From: an uncultured Mollicutes bacterium
GTDB taxonomy: Bacteria; Bacillota_I; Bacilli_A; ML615J-28; CAG-313
Length of the DNA: 64,000 nt
Assembly: GCA_900548675.1 (NCBI GenBank)
Contig: URLJ01000002.1
Location: 62,001 to 126,000, forward strand
Reading direction: 5' to 3'
Shown piece after piece: positions 1-9,286 of this stretch. The notes under the pieces were generated by a model that did not search any database, had not been told where the DNA came from, and saw only the letters and a program-made list of their open reading frames with translations. How positions within the stretch are numbered: position 1 is the stretch's first letter; each line of letters starts with the position of its first letter. The translations under genes were made by a program, and so were the position numbers.

Positions 1-1161
1 TACTACTATTCCTTCCTCATCATAATTATATGTTTCAGCGATTTTTTCCGTAAATTTTTCGAAGTCTTTAAGTCTCTCATCGATTATTTTTTGTAAATTA
101 TCATTTCTTATTTCTCTAGCAGAGGTGAATACATCATTAATATATACTTTATCAAATAAACTGAGACTTTCTTTAAAATCTTCAATCAATGCTAGCGTCC
201 TCGAATATGTATGTGGTTCAAAAAAAACTGTGGTCTTTAAAGATGGATACTTTTGTTTAATGGTATCATGTAAAGCTTTTATCTCACTTGGATGATGAGC
301 ATAATCTTTGATAATGATTGTTTTTTTGTAGACTACTTCCTCACTTCTTCTTTTTGGCAAGGTAATGTTTTTGATTCTTTTTTTGATGTAACTATCGGTA
401 AATCCTAATCTTTTTATCACCCGGTAAGCATCCATAAAATTTTCTATCATATGTTTACCACAAAATGGTAAGAAATAATGTTGTGGCTTTCTATTATGTT
501 GATATATTCTTATTAAAAATCCTTTATCACTAGTTTTAAGAATTTTATATTTATATTCGTTTTTATTAATTACAACTTTAGACTGCTTTTTTAAAGCTTC
601 AAAAGCATCCATCACATCATCGATCGATTTGTAATAATCTGGATGATCATATTCTATATTGGTAATTACTAAATAATCAGGATGATAATTTAAAAAATGT
701 CTTTTATATTCACAGGCTTCATATAAAAAATATCGAAAATTCTTCTTTCCTAAACCTTCCCCCGATCCTACCACATAACTAATTGACTCATCTTTTAATA
801 TATCCGCAATCATTTTTGTAGTTGTTGTCTTACCATGGGTTCCTGCTACTGCTATTTGGATGGCAGGAATCATACTCAGATATTCTTGATAATAAAAATA
901 AGAATAGTCATGTTCTCTTATTTTTTCTACTATTAAAGCATCTTCATAAGCACTACTGATTATATATATTACATCTCCTATTTTTTCAATAATATCAGTT
1001 TTATTTATCTCATCTATTTGAATATTCCTTTTTTTTAACTCTTCTAAAAAATCGAAATCTTCTAAAACATCACAACCTCTAACACTGTATCCTAAATCAT
1101 AAAGCATACACGCTAAACTACTCATGCCTGTTCCTTTAATACCTACTAGATAATATTCCAT
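1..1161 (-). CDS. murC: UDP-N-acetylmuramate--L-alanine ligase MurC (C-terminus cut by window edge)
   Basis: This enzyme adds L-alanine to UDP-N-acetylmuramate using ATP, the first peptide step of cytoplasmic peptidoglycan precursor synthesis. Translation from ATG 1161 gives 387 residues that run off the window, so roughly the last 50-70 residues of the family length are missing. The N-terminus holds the Rossmann-like GIKGTGMSSLA motif. The Mur-ligase P-loop GTHGKTTT is at residues 107-114, followed by NIEYDHPDYY, the third-domain DYAHHPSEI and FEPHTYSRT, all typical of MurC. No promoter lies between it and the upstream hairpin at 1162-1200, so it is probably transcribed from the DUF2130 gene upstream. 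Its only Shine-Dalgarno-like sequence, GTGGTGA, is inside that hairpin. Confidence 0.93.
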   Translation of the reverse strand, partial: MEYYLVGIKGTGMSSLACMLYDLGYSVRGCDVLEDFDFLEELKKRNIQIDEINKTDIIEKIGDVIYIISSAYEDALIVEKIREHDYSYFYYQEYLSMIPAIQIAVAGTHGKTTTTKMIADILKDESISYVVGSGEGLGKKNFRYFLYEACEYKRHFLNYHPDYLVITNIEYDHPDYYKSIDDVMDAFEALKKQSKVVINKNEYKYKILKTSDKGFLIRIYQHNRKPQHYFLPFCGKHMIENFMDAYRVIKRLGFTDSYIKKRIKNITLPKRRSEEVVYKKTIIIKDYAHHPSEIKALHDTIKQKYPSLKTTVFFEPHTYSRTLALIEDFKESLSLFDKVYINDVFTSAREIRNDNLQKIIDERLKDFEKFTEKIAETYNYDEEGIVV

Positions 1162-1200
1162 AAAAAAATCACCACTTAATTATATGCGAGTGGTGATTTT
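1162..1200 (-). terminator. Terminator-like hairpin directly abutting the murC start codon
   Basis: A perfect 12-bp inverted repeat (arms 1165-1176 and 1189-1200, core ATCACCACT/AGTGGTGAT) is followed on the minus strand by seven T residues and then immediately by the murC ATG. It looks like an intrinsic terminator for the DUF2130 gene. Its 3' arm contains the only ribosome-binding-like sequence for murC, so it could also control murC translation. Confidence 0.6.
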
Positions 1201-1235
1201 AATATCATTTAATAAAAATTTTACTACTGACTAAA

Positions 1236-2477
1236 TTATAGTTTTTTTACTACTTTTCTATTTAAATTTAATTCAAATTTATCTAATTTGCTAGTTATTT
1301 GATTAATATAAGAAGTAGCTATTTTTTCGCAACTCGCTTCTATTTTGCGGGCTGCATCACTTATTGTAGCGTTATTTTTAAGAATGGTTTCAAGTTCTTT
1401 ATTTAGTGTAGTTAATGGCTTATCTAAATATGTTAATTTTATGTCATTAAATTCCGCTATTAAATCCATGCTACTTTTTAATTCTAATTTTGTAGCTTCC
1501 TCACTATTAATAATATCTTCAAATCTCTTTGTAAGTGAGACAAGCATACTCAAAAATGTCATCATATAAGCTGGACGAACAACATACATATCCTCATATT
1601 CCTTTACTTTATACATCGGTATCATGTTAGGTTTATCCCGTTCTAAATTGCTTACTAATAAAGCATACTTGCAGTTTTTCTTTTCTCTATTCTCATTTAA
1701 AGCTTTATAATAATACTGATTAGTTTGTTTATTTGTTGAGGCAGGATTTTCATCTTTCATTTCTAAACATACTGACGTAAGTAAAGTATCTTCAGTATGG
1801 TTTAAACTAGAGTATATTTTAAAGATATAATCAGCTTTGGATCTCTTAGTATTTTCGCTACCAACTAATTCATTATCTTTTTCCCATGTACAATTAAAGA
1901 AGCCATTTTGCATGTATTGCATCGCTTCATTGTTACACCAAGATTCAAGATCTTCTCCTGTTTGCTTAACATTCATCGATACTCTTTGACGTTGAAGATT
2001 ATTAATCAATTCATCTTTTTCCTTTATGGCACTTTCATATTTTGATGTTATCTCTTTTTCTTTTATCAACATCTCATTTTGATAATGATATTTTAATTCA
2101 TTTAAAGCTTTTTCTTGTTCAAATATTCTTCTATCATATTCCGCTTGTAATTTAGTTTTTTCAAGTTGAACGTTGCTTTCTAATTCTATTTTTAATGTGT
2201 TATTCTTCTCTTTAAGCGTTTCAATTTCAGCAAGATAAGTTCGTCTAATACTATTTTCTTGTTCTAAAAGACGCTTACTATATTCTGTCTCTAAAACTTT
2301 TTCTTGTTCTGAAAGACGTTTATTATATATATCTTCCTTGGCATCTTCAAAGCTTCTCATTATTGCGGAAGTATCGATTTCCATAACTTCAGTCAAATCA
2401 ATGATATCATCTACTGCTGCATCCTCTTTTAAAACTAATGTGTTTTTATCTCTTATTATTACTTTTACTTTTTTCAT
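1236..2477 (-). CDS. DUF2130 coiled-coil protein with a nuclease-like core
   Basis: This 413-residue protein has a long Lys/Glu-rich coiled coil (about residues 45-170) followed by a DUF2130 domain (about 175-345). Recognisable family segments are GEDLESWCNNEA, SKADYIF, CLEMKDEN, NQYYYKALNE and YVVRPAYMMTFLSML. The spacing of the Asp in SKADYIF to the E-x-K in LEMKDE resembles a PD-(D/E)XK nuclease active site; that is inference. No signal peptide or membrane segment is seen, so it is probably cytoplasmic. It is transcribed alone from a good promoter (2502-2530) and precedes a terminator-like hairpin before murC. The biological role of the family is not established. Confidence 0.75.
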   Translation of the reverse strand: MKKVKVIIRDKNTLVLKEDAAVDDIIDLTEVMEIDTSAIMRSFEDAKEDIYNKRLSEQEKVLETEYSKRLLEQENSIRRTYLAEIETLKEKNNTLKIELESNVQLEKTKLQAEYDRRIFEQEKALNELKYHYQNEMLIKEKEITSKYESAIKEKDELINNLQRQRVSMNVKQTGEDLESWCNNEAMQYMQNGFFNCTWEKDNELVGSENTKRSKADYIFKIYSSLNHTEDTLLTSVCLEMKDENPASTNKQTNQYYYKALNENREKKNCKYALLVSNLERDKPNMIPMYKVKEYEDMYVVRPAYMMTFLSMLVSLTKRFEDIINSEEATKLELKSSMDLIAEFNDIKLTYLDKPLTTLNKELETILKNNATISDAARKIEASCEKIATSYINQITSKLDKFELNLNRKVVKKL

Positions 2478-2501
2478 ATAAAGCTCCTATTGTCTGTTAC
2501 A

Positions 2502-2530
2502 ATTATAACAAAATTATTTCTTTATTGCAA
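2502..2530 (-). promoter_or_regulatory. Sigma-A promoter of the DUF2130 gene
   Basis: On the minus strand a -35 TTGCAA (2525-2530) and a -10 TATAAT (2502-2507) are 17 bp apart, about 25 bases before the ATG at 2477, which is preceded by AGGAG. Confidence 0.65.
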
Positions 2531-2550
2531 GTCATTGATGTATTTAAAAT

Positions 2551-2613
2551 AAAAATGCTTCCAAAACAAACGGTGAATAATTTAATTTTTATTCACTGCC
2601 ACTTTAGAAGCAT
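2551..2613 (-). terminator. Compound terminator after the large BspA-like gene
   Basis: An outer stem (2555-2561 ATGCTTC with 2607-2613 GAAGCAT) encloses an 8-bp inner hairpin (2573-2580 GTGAATAA with 2589-2596 TTATTCAC). On the minus strand the outer stem is followed by a T-rich run. It lies 40 bases past the stop of the gene at 2654. Confidence 0.5.
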
Positions 2614-2653
2614 CATATCATTTATAATTGTATCTTTAATTCACAATTAATAC

Positions 2654-5600
2654 TTATACTATTGTTGGATTTTTAATTCCTGAGCTCCAGTTTCCAACAC
2701 CATCAGAGTTTTTACTCCAACCTTCTTTTGTTTTTGGATCACCATGGATTGTTAAAACAATCTTACCACAATTATAGAACCCATTCTCTTCTACCACAGA
2801 AACACTAGCTGGAATATTTAACGAGAATCCTTCAACATTATTGAAAGCTTTTGTCTTGATAGTTGTTAAGCCTTCAGGAAGGGTTACACCTGTAATTCTT
2901 ATACCTGAAAAACAATATGTACCTATTGTTGTTACTTTGATTTTGTCTATTTCATTAGGAATATTAACTTTTTCAGCTCTTAAATACTTCGTGATAATAA
3001 TTTCTTTTTCATGCGTATCAGAATTTTCAACAATTAGATATTGGATTATATTTTCATAATTTTTGATGTTTTCTTTTTTAACATTAACATATGTTGGACA
3101 TCCGGCCGGATTCCAATTATCAGATGATGTAGCGGTAGGACTTACAAATTTCGTAGGAACGCCAATATTTTCAAAGTAGAATACGACATTTGCACAACCA
3201 GTAAATGCACCTGCTTCAGCTTCAGTGACATTACGAGGTATATACATTGATGTTAAACCAACACAATTTTGGAAAGCATTTCTAGAAATAATTGTAGGTT
3301 CAGCACCAAAGGCAAATGTTTCAAGTTTACTACATCCTGCAAATGCAGAATTTCCAATCACTTGTAATCTTGTGCCTGCAGCTAATTCTACTTCTTTCAA
3401 ATTTGTACAGCCTTCAAAAGCATTAGCACTGATTGTTTCTATTTCTTTAGAAAGACGAATTTTTTCTAAAGCTGTGCATCCTTTGAATACTGATGTACCA
3501 ATTATGCTTGTTGCATCTTTTAATATGAATTCATTATTTTCAGAATTTAATTTAGCAAGAGCACTACAATTTTCAAATACATTGTTACCAAGCATATTTG
3601 TGGCATCATTTAATGTTACCATTACTAAAGATGTACATCCAGAGAATAATTCATTTGGAAGTTCGGTAACCGCTGTGTCCTTAAGTGTGGCTTCTTTTAA
3701 TGAAGCGCATCCTTTGAAGCAGCCCATACCTAATACTTCAAGATTATTAGGTAAAGCAATTTGTTCTAATGACGTACAATTAAAGAATGTATAATTACCA
3801 AGTTTTGAAGTACTTTCTGGTAAAACTATCGACACTAAGTTCTTGCAGTTAGAAAAAGCATAATCATTAAAAGTTATTTCTTTTGCAGGATCTTCAAATA
3901 GGATTTTTGCGACACGTGCGCCTGCAAAAGCATAATCATTAATTACTTCAACACTCTTTATGATTGTAAAACTTTCATCCTTTTTACCAATTGGATAAAT
4001 TTCTAAAACTGTTTGATCTTTATTGTATAAAACACCATCTTTTGAAGAGAACTTTTGGTTTTCAGAGCTTACTTTGAATTCTGTTAATGAATTGCATCCA
4101 CTGAAAACATCATCACCAAATTCTTCAATTCCTTTAGATATAACGATTGAGTTAAGTTTTGAACAATTTTGGAATACTTTATTACCAAGAACTTCTACCG
4201 TATCAGGTAGGTCGATGCTTGCAAGGGCTACACATCCTTTAAATGCTAAATCGGCAATCACTTCTAGTGAACTTCCTAAATCAATATTTTCAAGTTTACT
4301 ACATCCTTCAAAAGCACTGACATCAATTAATTTTACCGTTTCAGGAAGAGTGACGCTAGTCAATCTAGTTGAACATTTCGCAAAGGCTTTTTCACCTATT
4401 TCAAGTAATCCATTAGGTAATGTTACAGATTCTAATGTTACGTTATCAGCAAACGTTTCTTCATTTAATCTGCCAATACTAGCATTTATTGTGGCAGTAG
4501 TTAAACTAGTGCATTTTTTAAACACTCCAACTCCCATTTTTGTAACTGTAGCAGGGACCACTACTTCTTCCAAACTACTTTCTGCAAAAGCACCATTGCC
4601 AAGTTCTTTAACAGATTGAGGGAAAGTAATACTTTTTAGACGTGTTCCAGAGAAAGCATAATCACCAATCACTTCAACATTGTTTAAATGTACTTCTTCT
4701 AAACGACCGCATGATTTAAATAATGAATCGCTCAATTCTTTTACGCCTAGTGGAACAACAAATGTTTTAAGTCTTATACAATTTTCAAAAGCACCTTCAC
4801 CAATTTTAGTTACACTGCTAGGTAAATCGATTGTAACAATTGAAGTACCGCTAAAAGTAGCTTTTCCTATTTCAACAAGGTTTGAAGAAGAACTGAATTT
4901 TACTTCATTAAGACTACTAGTTCCTTTAAATAATCCGTTATTTAATTCTACAAGAGTTGCAGGGATTTCAATCTTCTTAATTTTTGTATTACTTAATGCA
5001 GCAGAGCCTAAGTATTCTATTTTTTGTGGAAGATTAAATGTTGCTAATTCTTTACAACCTTTAAAAGCAGAAGCACCAATTGAAGTAATACTTTCTGGTA
5101 GAACTACATCTTTTAAACCAACAAATCCTTCAAACGCAGAACCAGCTATATTTTTAGTACCTTCTTTGACACCGCTTATTGAAGTAACGGTCTTGATTTC
5201 TTCTTGGGTATTAGTTTTATATCCATATAGAGTTACACCATTTTCACCTTTTAAATTAGGTAGATACACTAATCCTGAAGGTTGATTATTTAACCATTTA
5301 GTTCCTTCAAATACACTAGCACCGATGTTTTCAATTGTATCTGAAACTTTAATATCATTAAGAACAGTACAAGCACTAAATACACTAGCTCCAATCGTTT
5401 TAACACCATCGTTAATTATTAATTTAGTAGCACGAATGTTATAGTGGAAGGCTAAGTTTTCAATTTCTTTTACTGATGATGGGATATTAATTTCTTTTAT
5501 ATTACTACAACCATCAAAGGCATAAGCACCGATTACTTCGATATTTTTATCTTCAAGAATTGTTGTAATATCTTCTAGATTGGCACAACCTGCAAACATT

Positions 5601-6787
5601 CCCGTTGGTATCATTAAAACGCTATTTGAATAATTGAACTTTTTAAGTTTTATACAACGCGAGAAAGCAAAATTACCAACTTCATTTACAGTATTAGGAA
5701 GAGTAAATGTTTCTATTGCTGAACATCCACTAAAAGCATATGCCCCAACTTTTTTAACATTAGCTGGAACATTAAAAGATGCTAAACTCAAACAGTCTTG
5801 GAACATTCCTTCAGAAATGTAAGTTAGAATAGAAGAATAATTTACCCTTTCAACTCCACTTGATTTAAATACATATTTTCCCATATTAGTGATAGAGTCG
5901 CTGATTGTTACTTCTTTTAAAGAAGTACATCCTTCAAAAGCATTATCTTCAACTACTTTAATGTTTTCAAAACTAAATTCTTGAAGTGAAGTACACAAAG
6001 CAAACATTTGTTCTGTAATTACTGTAACACTTTGAGGTAAATTTATTGTTTTTAAATTTTTACATCCTTTAAAACAAGCTTTTCCAATGCTGTTGATATT
6101 CTTGTGAAGATCAATTTTAGTAAGACTTTCACAAAGTTCAAAAGCTGATGAACCAAGTTCTTCAATGTTTTCATTGATATCAACATTATCTAAAACCGTA
6201 CATTCCGAAAAAGTACCTCTTGGAAGAACAGTTAAATCGCTAGGTAATGTGAATGATGTTAATTTACTACATCTAGAAAAAACATATTCGCCTAAATATG
6301 TGACGCTGTCTTTAAGATTTATTTTTTCTAAAATAGCACAACCACTAAAAGCATAATCATCAACTATTTGAATATTTGCACAATCGTCAAGATTCAATTT
6401 TGTCATTTTGTTACAATTGTAAAAAGCTTTTTTACCAATTCGTTTAATTGTTGTTGGAAGAACTATTTCGATTACATATGAACCGTTATTAAATGCTTCA
6501 TCACTTATAGCTATTACCTTTTTATCATCATAAGTTGTAGGTACTTTAACGATTTTATAACTACTTGAATCAGCTAAAACACCTTTTTTTAATTTTACTG
6601 AATATCCATCTTCATATTCAGTAAATTCAAAATTAGTGGTTTCTTTAATTTCTTCGACTTTCTTTTCAAATTCAACGCCACCACGCTGTCTTGTTGCTAG
6701 AACAATTATCAAAGTTATAAGAGCCACAGCTGCCACTCCTATACCTACATAAAGCCAAAATTTTTTATATTTTAATATTTTTTTCAA
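2654..6787 (-). CDS. Large BspA-like leucine-rich-repeat surface protein, membrane anchored
   Basis: This 1377-residue protein is almost wholly built from LRR_5 (BspA/Treponema-type) repeats of about 23 residues, with recurring patterns such as IGxxAFxGCxxL and xIxLPxSVxxIG, from roughly residue 90 to 1190, with three to four further units near the C-terminus. The N-terminus is a short basic stretch and one hydrophobic helix (about residues 11-32) with no lipobox or obvious cleavage site, so it is probably an anchored exported protein with the repeats outside. The start is TTG at 6787, chosen because AAAGGAG lies nine bases upstream and no ATG is better placed. BspA-type proteins bind matrix or epithelial ligands in characterised bacteria; the ligand here is unknown. 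A second, shorter BspA-like gene lies immediately upstream. Confidence 0.88.
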   Translation of the reverse strand: MKKILKYKKFWLYVGIGVAAVALITLIIVLATRQRGGVEFEKKVEEIKETTNFEFTEYEDGYSVKLKKGVLADSSSYKIVKVPTTYDDKKVIAISDEAFNNGSYVIEIVLPTTIKRIGKKAFYNCNKMTKLNLDDCANIQIVDDYAFSGCAILEKINLKDSVTYLGEYVFSRCSKLTSFTLPSDLTVLPRGTFSECTVLDNVDINENIEELGSSAFELCESLTKIDLHKNINSIGKACFKGCKNLKTINLPQSVTVITEQMFALCTSLQEFSFENIKVVEDNAFEGCTSLKEVTISDSITNMGKYVFKSSGVERVNYSSILTYISEGMFQDCLSLASFNVPANVKKVGAYAFSGCSAIETFTLPNTVNEVGNFAFSRCIKLKKFNYSNSVLMIPTGMFAGCANLEDITTILEDKNIEVIGAYAFDGCSNIKEINIPSSVKEIENLAFHYNIRATKLIINDGVKTIGASVFSACTVLNDIKVSDTIENIGASVFEGTKWLNNQPSGLVYLPNLKGENGVTLYGYKTNTQEEIKTVTSISGVKEGTKNIAGSAFEGFVGLKDVVLPESITSIGASAFKGCKELATFNLPQKIEYLGSAALSNTKIKKIEIPATLVELNNGLFKGTSSLNEVKFSSSSNLVEIGKATFSGTSIVTIDLPSSVTKIGEGAFENCIRLKTFVVPLGVKELSDSLFKSCGRLEEVHLNNVEVIGDYAFSGTRLKSITFPQSVKELGNGAFAESSLEEVVVPATVTKMGVGVFKKCTSLTTATINASIGRLNEETFADNVTLESVTLPNGLLEIGEKAFAKCSTRLTSVTLPETVKLIDVSAFEGCSKLENIDLGSSLEVIADLAFKGCVALASIDLPDTVEVLGNKVFQNCSKLNSIVISKGIEEFGDDVFSGCNSLTEFKVSSENQKFSSKDGVLYNKDQTVLEIYPIGKKDESFTIIKSVEVINDYAFAGARVAKILFEDPAKEITFNDYAFSNCKNLVSIVLPESTSKLGNYTFFNCTSLEQIALPNNLEVLGMGCFKGCASLKEATLKDTAVTELPNELFSGCTSLVMVTLNDATNMLGNNVFENCSALAKLNSENNEFILKDATSIIGTSVFKGCTALEKIRLSKEIETISANAFEGCTNLKEVELAAGTRLQVIGNSAFAGCSKLETFAFGAEPTIISRNAFQNCVGLTSMYIPRNVTEAEAGAFTGCANVVFYFENIGVPTKFVSPTATSSDNWNPAGCPTYVNVKKENIKNYENIIQYLIVENSDTHEKEIIITKYLRAEKVNIPNEIDKIKVTTIGTYCFSGIRITGVTLPEGLTTIKTKAFNNVEGFSLNIPASVSVVEENGFYNCGKIVLTIHGDPKTKEGWSKNSDGVGNWSSGIKNPTIV

Positions 6788-6808
6788 GTTAGGCCACTCC
6801 TTTTTATT

Positions 6809-6909
6809 AATTTTTAGATTGTAACATTATTTTTATTATTATATCATGTCATTTAATTTTTAGATTGTAATATTGTTTTTATTATTATATCATATCATTT
6901 AATTTTTAG
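6809..6909. repeat. 46-bp tandem duplication in the promoter region of the BspA-like gene
   Basis: A 46-base unit beginning AATTTTTAGATTGTAA occurs at 6809-6854 and again at 6855-6900 with only a few differences, and a third partial copy (AATTTTTAGC) begins at 6901. Each full unit carries a TATAAT on the minus strand. Confidence 0.85.
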
Positions 6910-6912
6910 CAA
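6884..6912 (-). promoter_or_regulatory. Probable promoter of the large BspA-like gene (duplicated -10)
   Basis: On the minus strand -35 TTGCTA (6907-6912) and -10 TATAAT (6884-6889) are 17 bp apart. The downstream copy of the repeat offers a second TATAAT (6838-6843), but its -35 position reads AATCTA, so it would be weaker. Confidence 0.5.
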
Positions 6913-6950
6913 GTTATAGAGTAGAGAAAACCCTTTCATTTGCTTTTTTT

Positions 6951-6982
6951 AAAAAAATGGCTCTGTAAAAAACAGAGTCATT
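6951..6982 (-). terminator. Terminator of the 740-residue BspA-like lipoprotein gene
   Basis: A stem of about 10 bp with one mismatch (6957-6966 with 6972-6981, core CTCTGT/ACAGAG) is followed on the minus strand by a run of T residues, just past the stop codon at 6986. Confidence 0.75.
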
Positions 6983-6985
6983 ATC

Positions 6986-9208
6986 TTATGCACCCCAAAT
7001 TATCTTGTCAGTTGTTGTCCATAAATCGTGCCAACCACTTGGCTTTGAAGTTGCTTCGCATTTAATTGTTAGATTAGTACAACCCATAAATGCAGCTTCA
7101 TCAATAACATTTACAGTTTTTGGTATATATATATCTGCTAGCGAACTACAATTATAAAAAGCATATTTACTTATTTTTGTAATTGTTTTAGAAAGATCAA
7201 TACTTGTTAAAGACTCACAATTATAGAAAGCCTCCATACCAATAAGTGTTATACCACTCTTAAATGTAATATTTTCAATATTGCGGCATTCATAAAAAGC
7301 ACCATTTCCTATAACCATTTGCTTTCTTACAATAACTTCCTTTAGCGTTGCAGGAATGTATCGAGCTTGATTTTTATATATATCAACATCAAACATATAC
7401 CCTAGATAAGCTTCATTTACTTGTCTTATTTGACTCGATAAGAAAGGAACATCTAGTTTGGTAAGTGCGGCACAACCACTAAATATACCTCTTCCAATAT
7501 ATGTTGCATTATCGCCAATATAACCTACTTTTAGTTTTGCACAGCCATAAAAAGCATAAACACCATAATATTGAATACCTTCTCCTAACGAAACTGTTAC
7601 CAAGTTTTCACATCCTTTAAAGGCCATATCTCCAAGATATACCAATTTATTAGATGCGATTACTTTTTCAAGACTAGTACAACCAGCAAATGCACCCCCA
7701 ACAATGCCTACTGTTGTAGATTTTAGTGATGCCATAGTGATTTTTTTATTTCGTGCTTTGATTACCCAATTACCAAGATAATCTATTTCAACACTAGAAC
7801 TATCATATTTTAATGCTGGACATCCATCAAAAGCACTATCACCTATTTTTGTCACACTATCAGGAATGTTTACATTTTCTAATATTGGGCTATTTTCAAA
7901 ACAAGATCTACCGATTTCTTCTACGCCATATGCAAGATTAATACCTGTTAGATATTTGTTTTCAGCAAAGGCGAGTGCTCCAATTTTCTTAACATTACTA
8001 GGAATATCTACTACCCCAGAAATATTAGAATTTGTAAAGGCATAGTCGTCTATTAGTGTTAAGTTTTTAGCAGCATCTAGATTAATTGTTAATTTAACTT
8101 GAGATTTTTCAGTAATAGGTTTATAGAAAGCCTGTTTTCCTATGCTTGTTAGCGTACTACACAGCTGAACTTTATTGAGAAAATAACAATAGCCAAAAGC
8201 ATTTTCCCCAATCGCCGTTATACCTTCATTTAAAGTAACTTTTTCTAAATAGTCACAATGATAAAAACATCCTTTAGGTATCACTAACCCCTTATTATTT
8301 TTTTCGAAAATTACTTCTTTTAGGCTAGCACATCTTGTAAAGGCGTATTCACCAATTTCTTCAACATCAGAATCAATGCTTATTTTTGTTAAGGATCCAC
8401 ATCTCTCAAAAGCATGTTCACCAATATAACCATCGATATTGTTGATGTCAAGTTCACTGAGAAGTAAACAATTATAGAACGCATATGGCTCTATATATTT
8501 TATTTCACTAGTATACGTTACTTTTTTTAAGGTATTACAATTGTAAAATGCCCCATAAGTAATTTTGTTTCCTTTGGTCACTTCTAACTCTTGAAGAGCA
8601 GGTGGAATGCTGTAGGTAAATTCTAGCGGTGAACTATCGCTATCTTCACCAAATACTTGAACTAACTCAGCCATTCCCGGAGCATTTTCATTACCAAATA
8701 GGTATCCAACTAATCCTTCATCTCTTTTACTATCGATACTTTTACCTATAAATGGTACAGACATTTTTTCAAGCAAACGACATCCACTGAAAATAGATGA
8801 CCCCATACTTTCAACACTACTTGGAATTTTAACTTCATTCAAAGCTGTACAATTTTTAAAAGCAAAATCGCTTATTTCTTTTACACCTTCTGCAATATCA
8901 ATATTGACAAGTGTTTTGGCATTTTCAAAAGCTTTCGCACCGATGATTTCTACCGTTTTAGGAATATGAACTACTAATATTCCTGTATCTTTAAAGGCTT
9001 CTTTCGCAATCCCTACTACCTTTTTACCTTTATAACTTTCTGGTATTGTCACTTTCTTTTCATCTTTTGATTTTAATCCTGTTACAACGTAACCATTTCT
9101 TGCTTCGTCAAACCCGTATTCTAAAGCTGTAGCCTCTTTATCTTTGCAGCCAGCTATAAAAAACATACAAGCTACTATTAATAAAATTAATTTTATATTC
9201 TTTTTCAT
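6986..9208 (-). CDS. BspA-like leucine-rich-repeat lipoprotein
   Basis: This 740-residue protein has a lipoprotein signal peptide (basic MKKNIK, hydrophobic core, lipobox FIAGC with Cys at residue 21), so it should be lipid-anchored on the outer face of the membrane. From about residue 45 to 720 it consists of LRR_5 repeats of about 23 residues (for example IGExAFxxCxxLxxI) broken by two non-repeat insertions with similar KSIDSKRDEGLVGYLFG-like and RQVNEAYLGYMF-like segments, which suggests an internal duplication. It has its own promoter (9238-9266) and terminator (6951-6982). It is paralogous in architecture to the larger protein at 2654, but that one uses a plain hydrophobic helix. A host or matrix ligand is likely but unknown. 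Confidence 0.9.
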   Translation of the reverse strand: MKKNIKLILLIVACMFFIAGCKDKEATALEYGFDEARNGYVVTGLKSKDEKKVTIPESYKGKKVVGIAKEAFKDTGILVVHIPKTVEIIGAKAFENAKTLVNIDIAEGVKEISDFAFKNCTALNEVKIPSSVESMGSSIFSGCRLLEKMSVPFIGKSIDSKRDEGLVGYLFGNENAPGMAELVQVFGEDSDSSPLEFTYSIPPALQELEVTKGNKITYGAFYNCNTLKKVTYTSEIKYIEPYAFYNCLLLSELDINNIDGYIGEHAFERCGSLTKISIDSDVEEIGEYAFTRCASLKEVIFEKNNKGLVIPKGCFYHCDYLEKVTLNEGITAIGENAFGYCYFLNKVQLCSTLTSIGKQAFYKPITEKSQVKLTINLDAAKNLTLIDDYAFTNSNISGVVDIPSNVKKIGALAFAENKYLTGINLAYGVEEIGRSCFENSPILENVNIPDSVTKIGDSAFDGCPALKYDSSSVEIDYLGNWVIKARNKKITMASLKSTTVGIVGGAFAGCTSLEKVIASNKLVYLGDMAFKGCENLVTVSLGEGIQYYGVYAFYGCAKLKVGYIGDNATYIGRGIFSGCAALTKLDVPFLSSQIRQVNEAYLGYMFDVDIYKNQARYIPATLKEVIVRKQMVIGNGAFYECRNIENITFKSGITLIGMEAFYNCESLTSIDLSKTITKISKYAFYNCSSLADIYIPKTVNVIDEAAFMGCTNLTIKCEATSKPSGWHDLWTTTDKIIWGA

Positions 9209-9237
9209 ATACTACCCCTTCTATTAAGATTACTATA

Positions 9238-9266
9238 ATTATATCAAATTATTACGTTTTAGTCAA
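9238..9266 (-). promoter_or_regulatory. Sigma-A promoter of the BspA-like lipoprotein gene
   Basis: On the minus strand -35 TTGACT (9261-9266) and -10 TATAAT (9238-9243) have a 17-bp spacer; an AGAAGGGG ribosome-binding site follows before the ATG at 9208. Confidence 0.75.
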
Positions 9267-9286
9267 GTTTAGGGTTTATATCATTG

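Noticed and set aside
2478..2653. A separate small RNA between the DUF2130 and BspA-like genes
   Set aside because: The only structure is the compound hairpin, which is explained as a terminator, and no promoter points into it on its own.
3225..5285. Several plus-strand open frames of 60-200 codons opposite the BspA-like gene
   Set aside because: They are antisense shadows of the regular LRR repeat; the repetitive code produces open frames on the other strand and none has a start signal.
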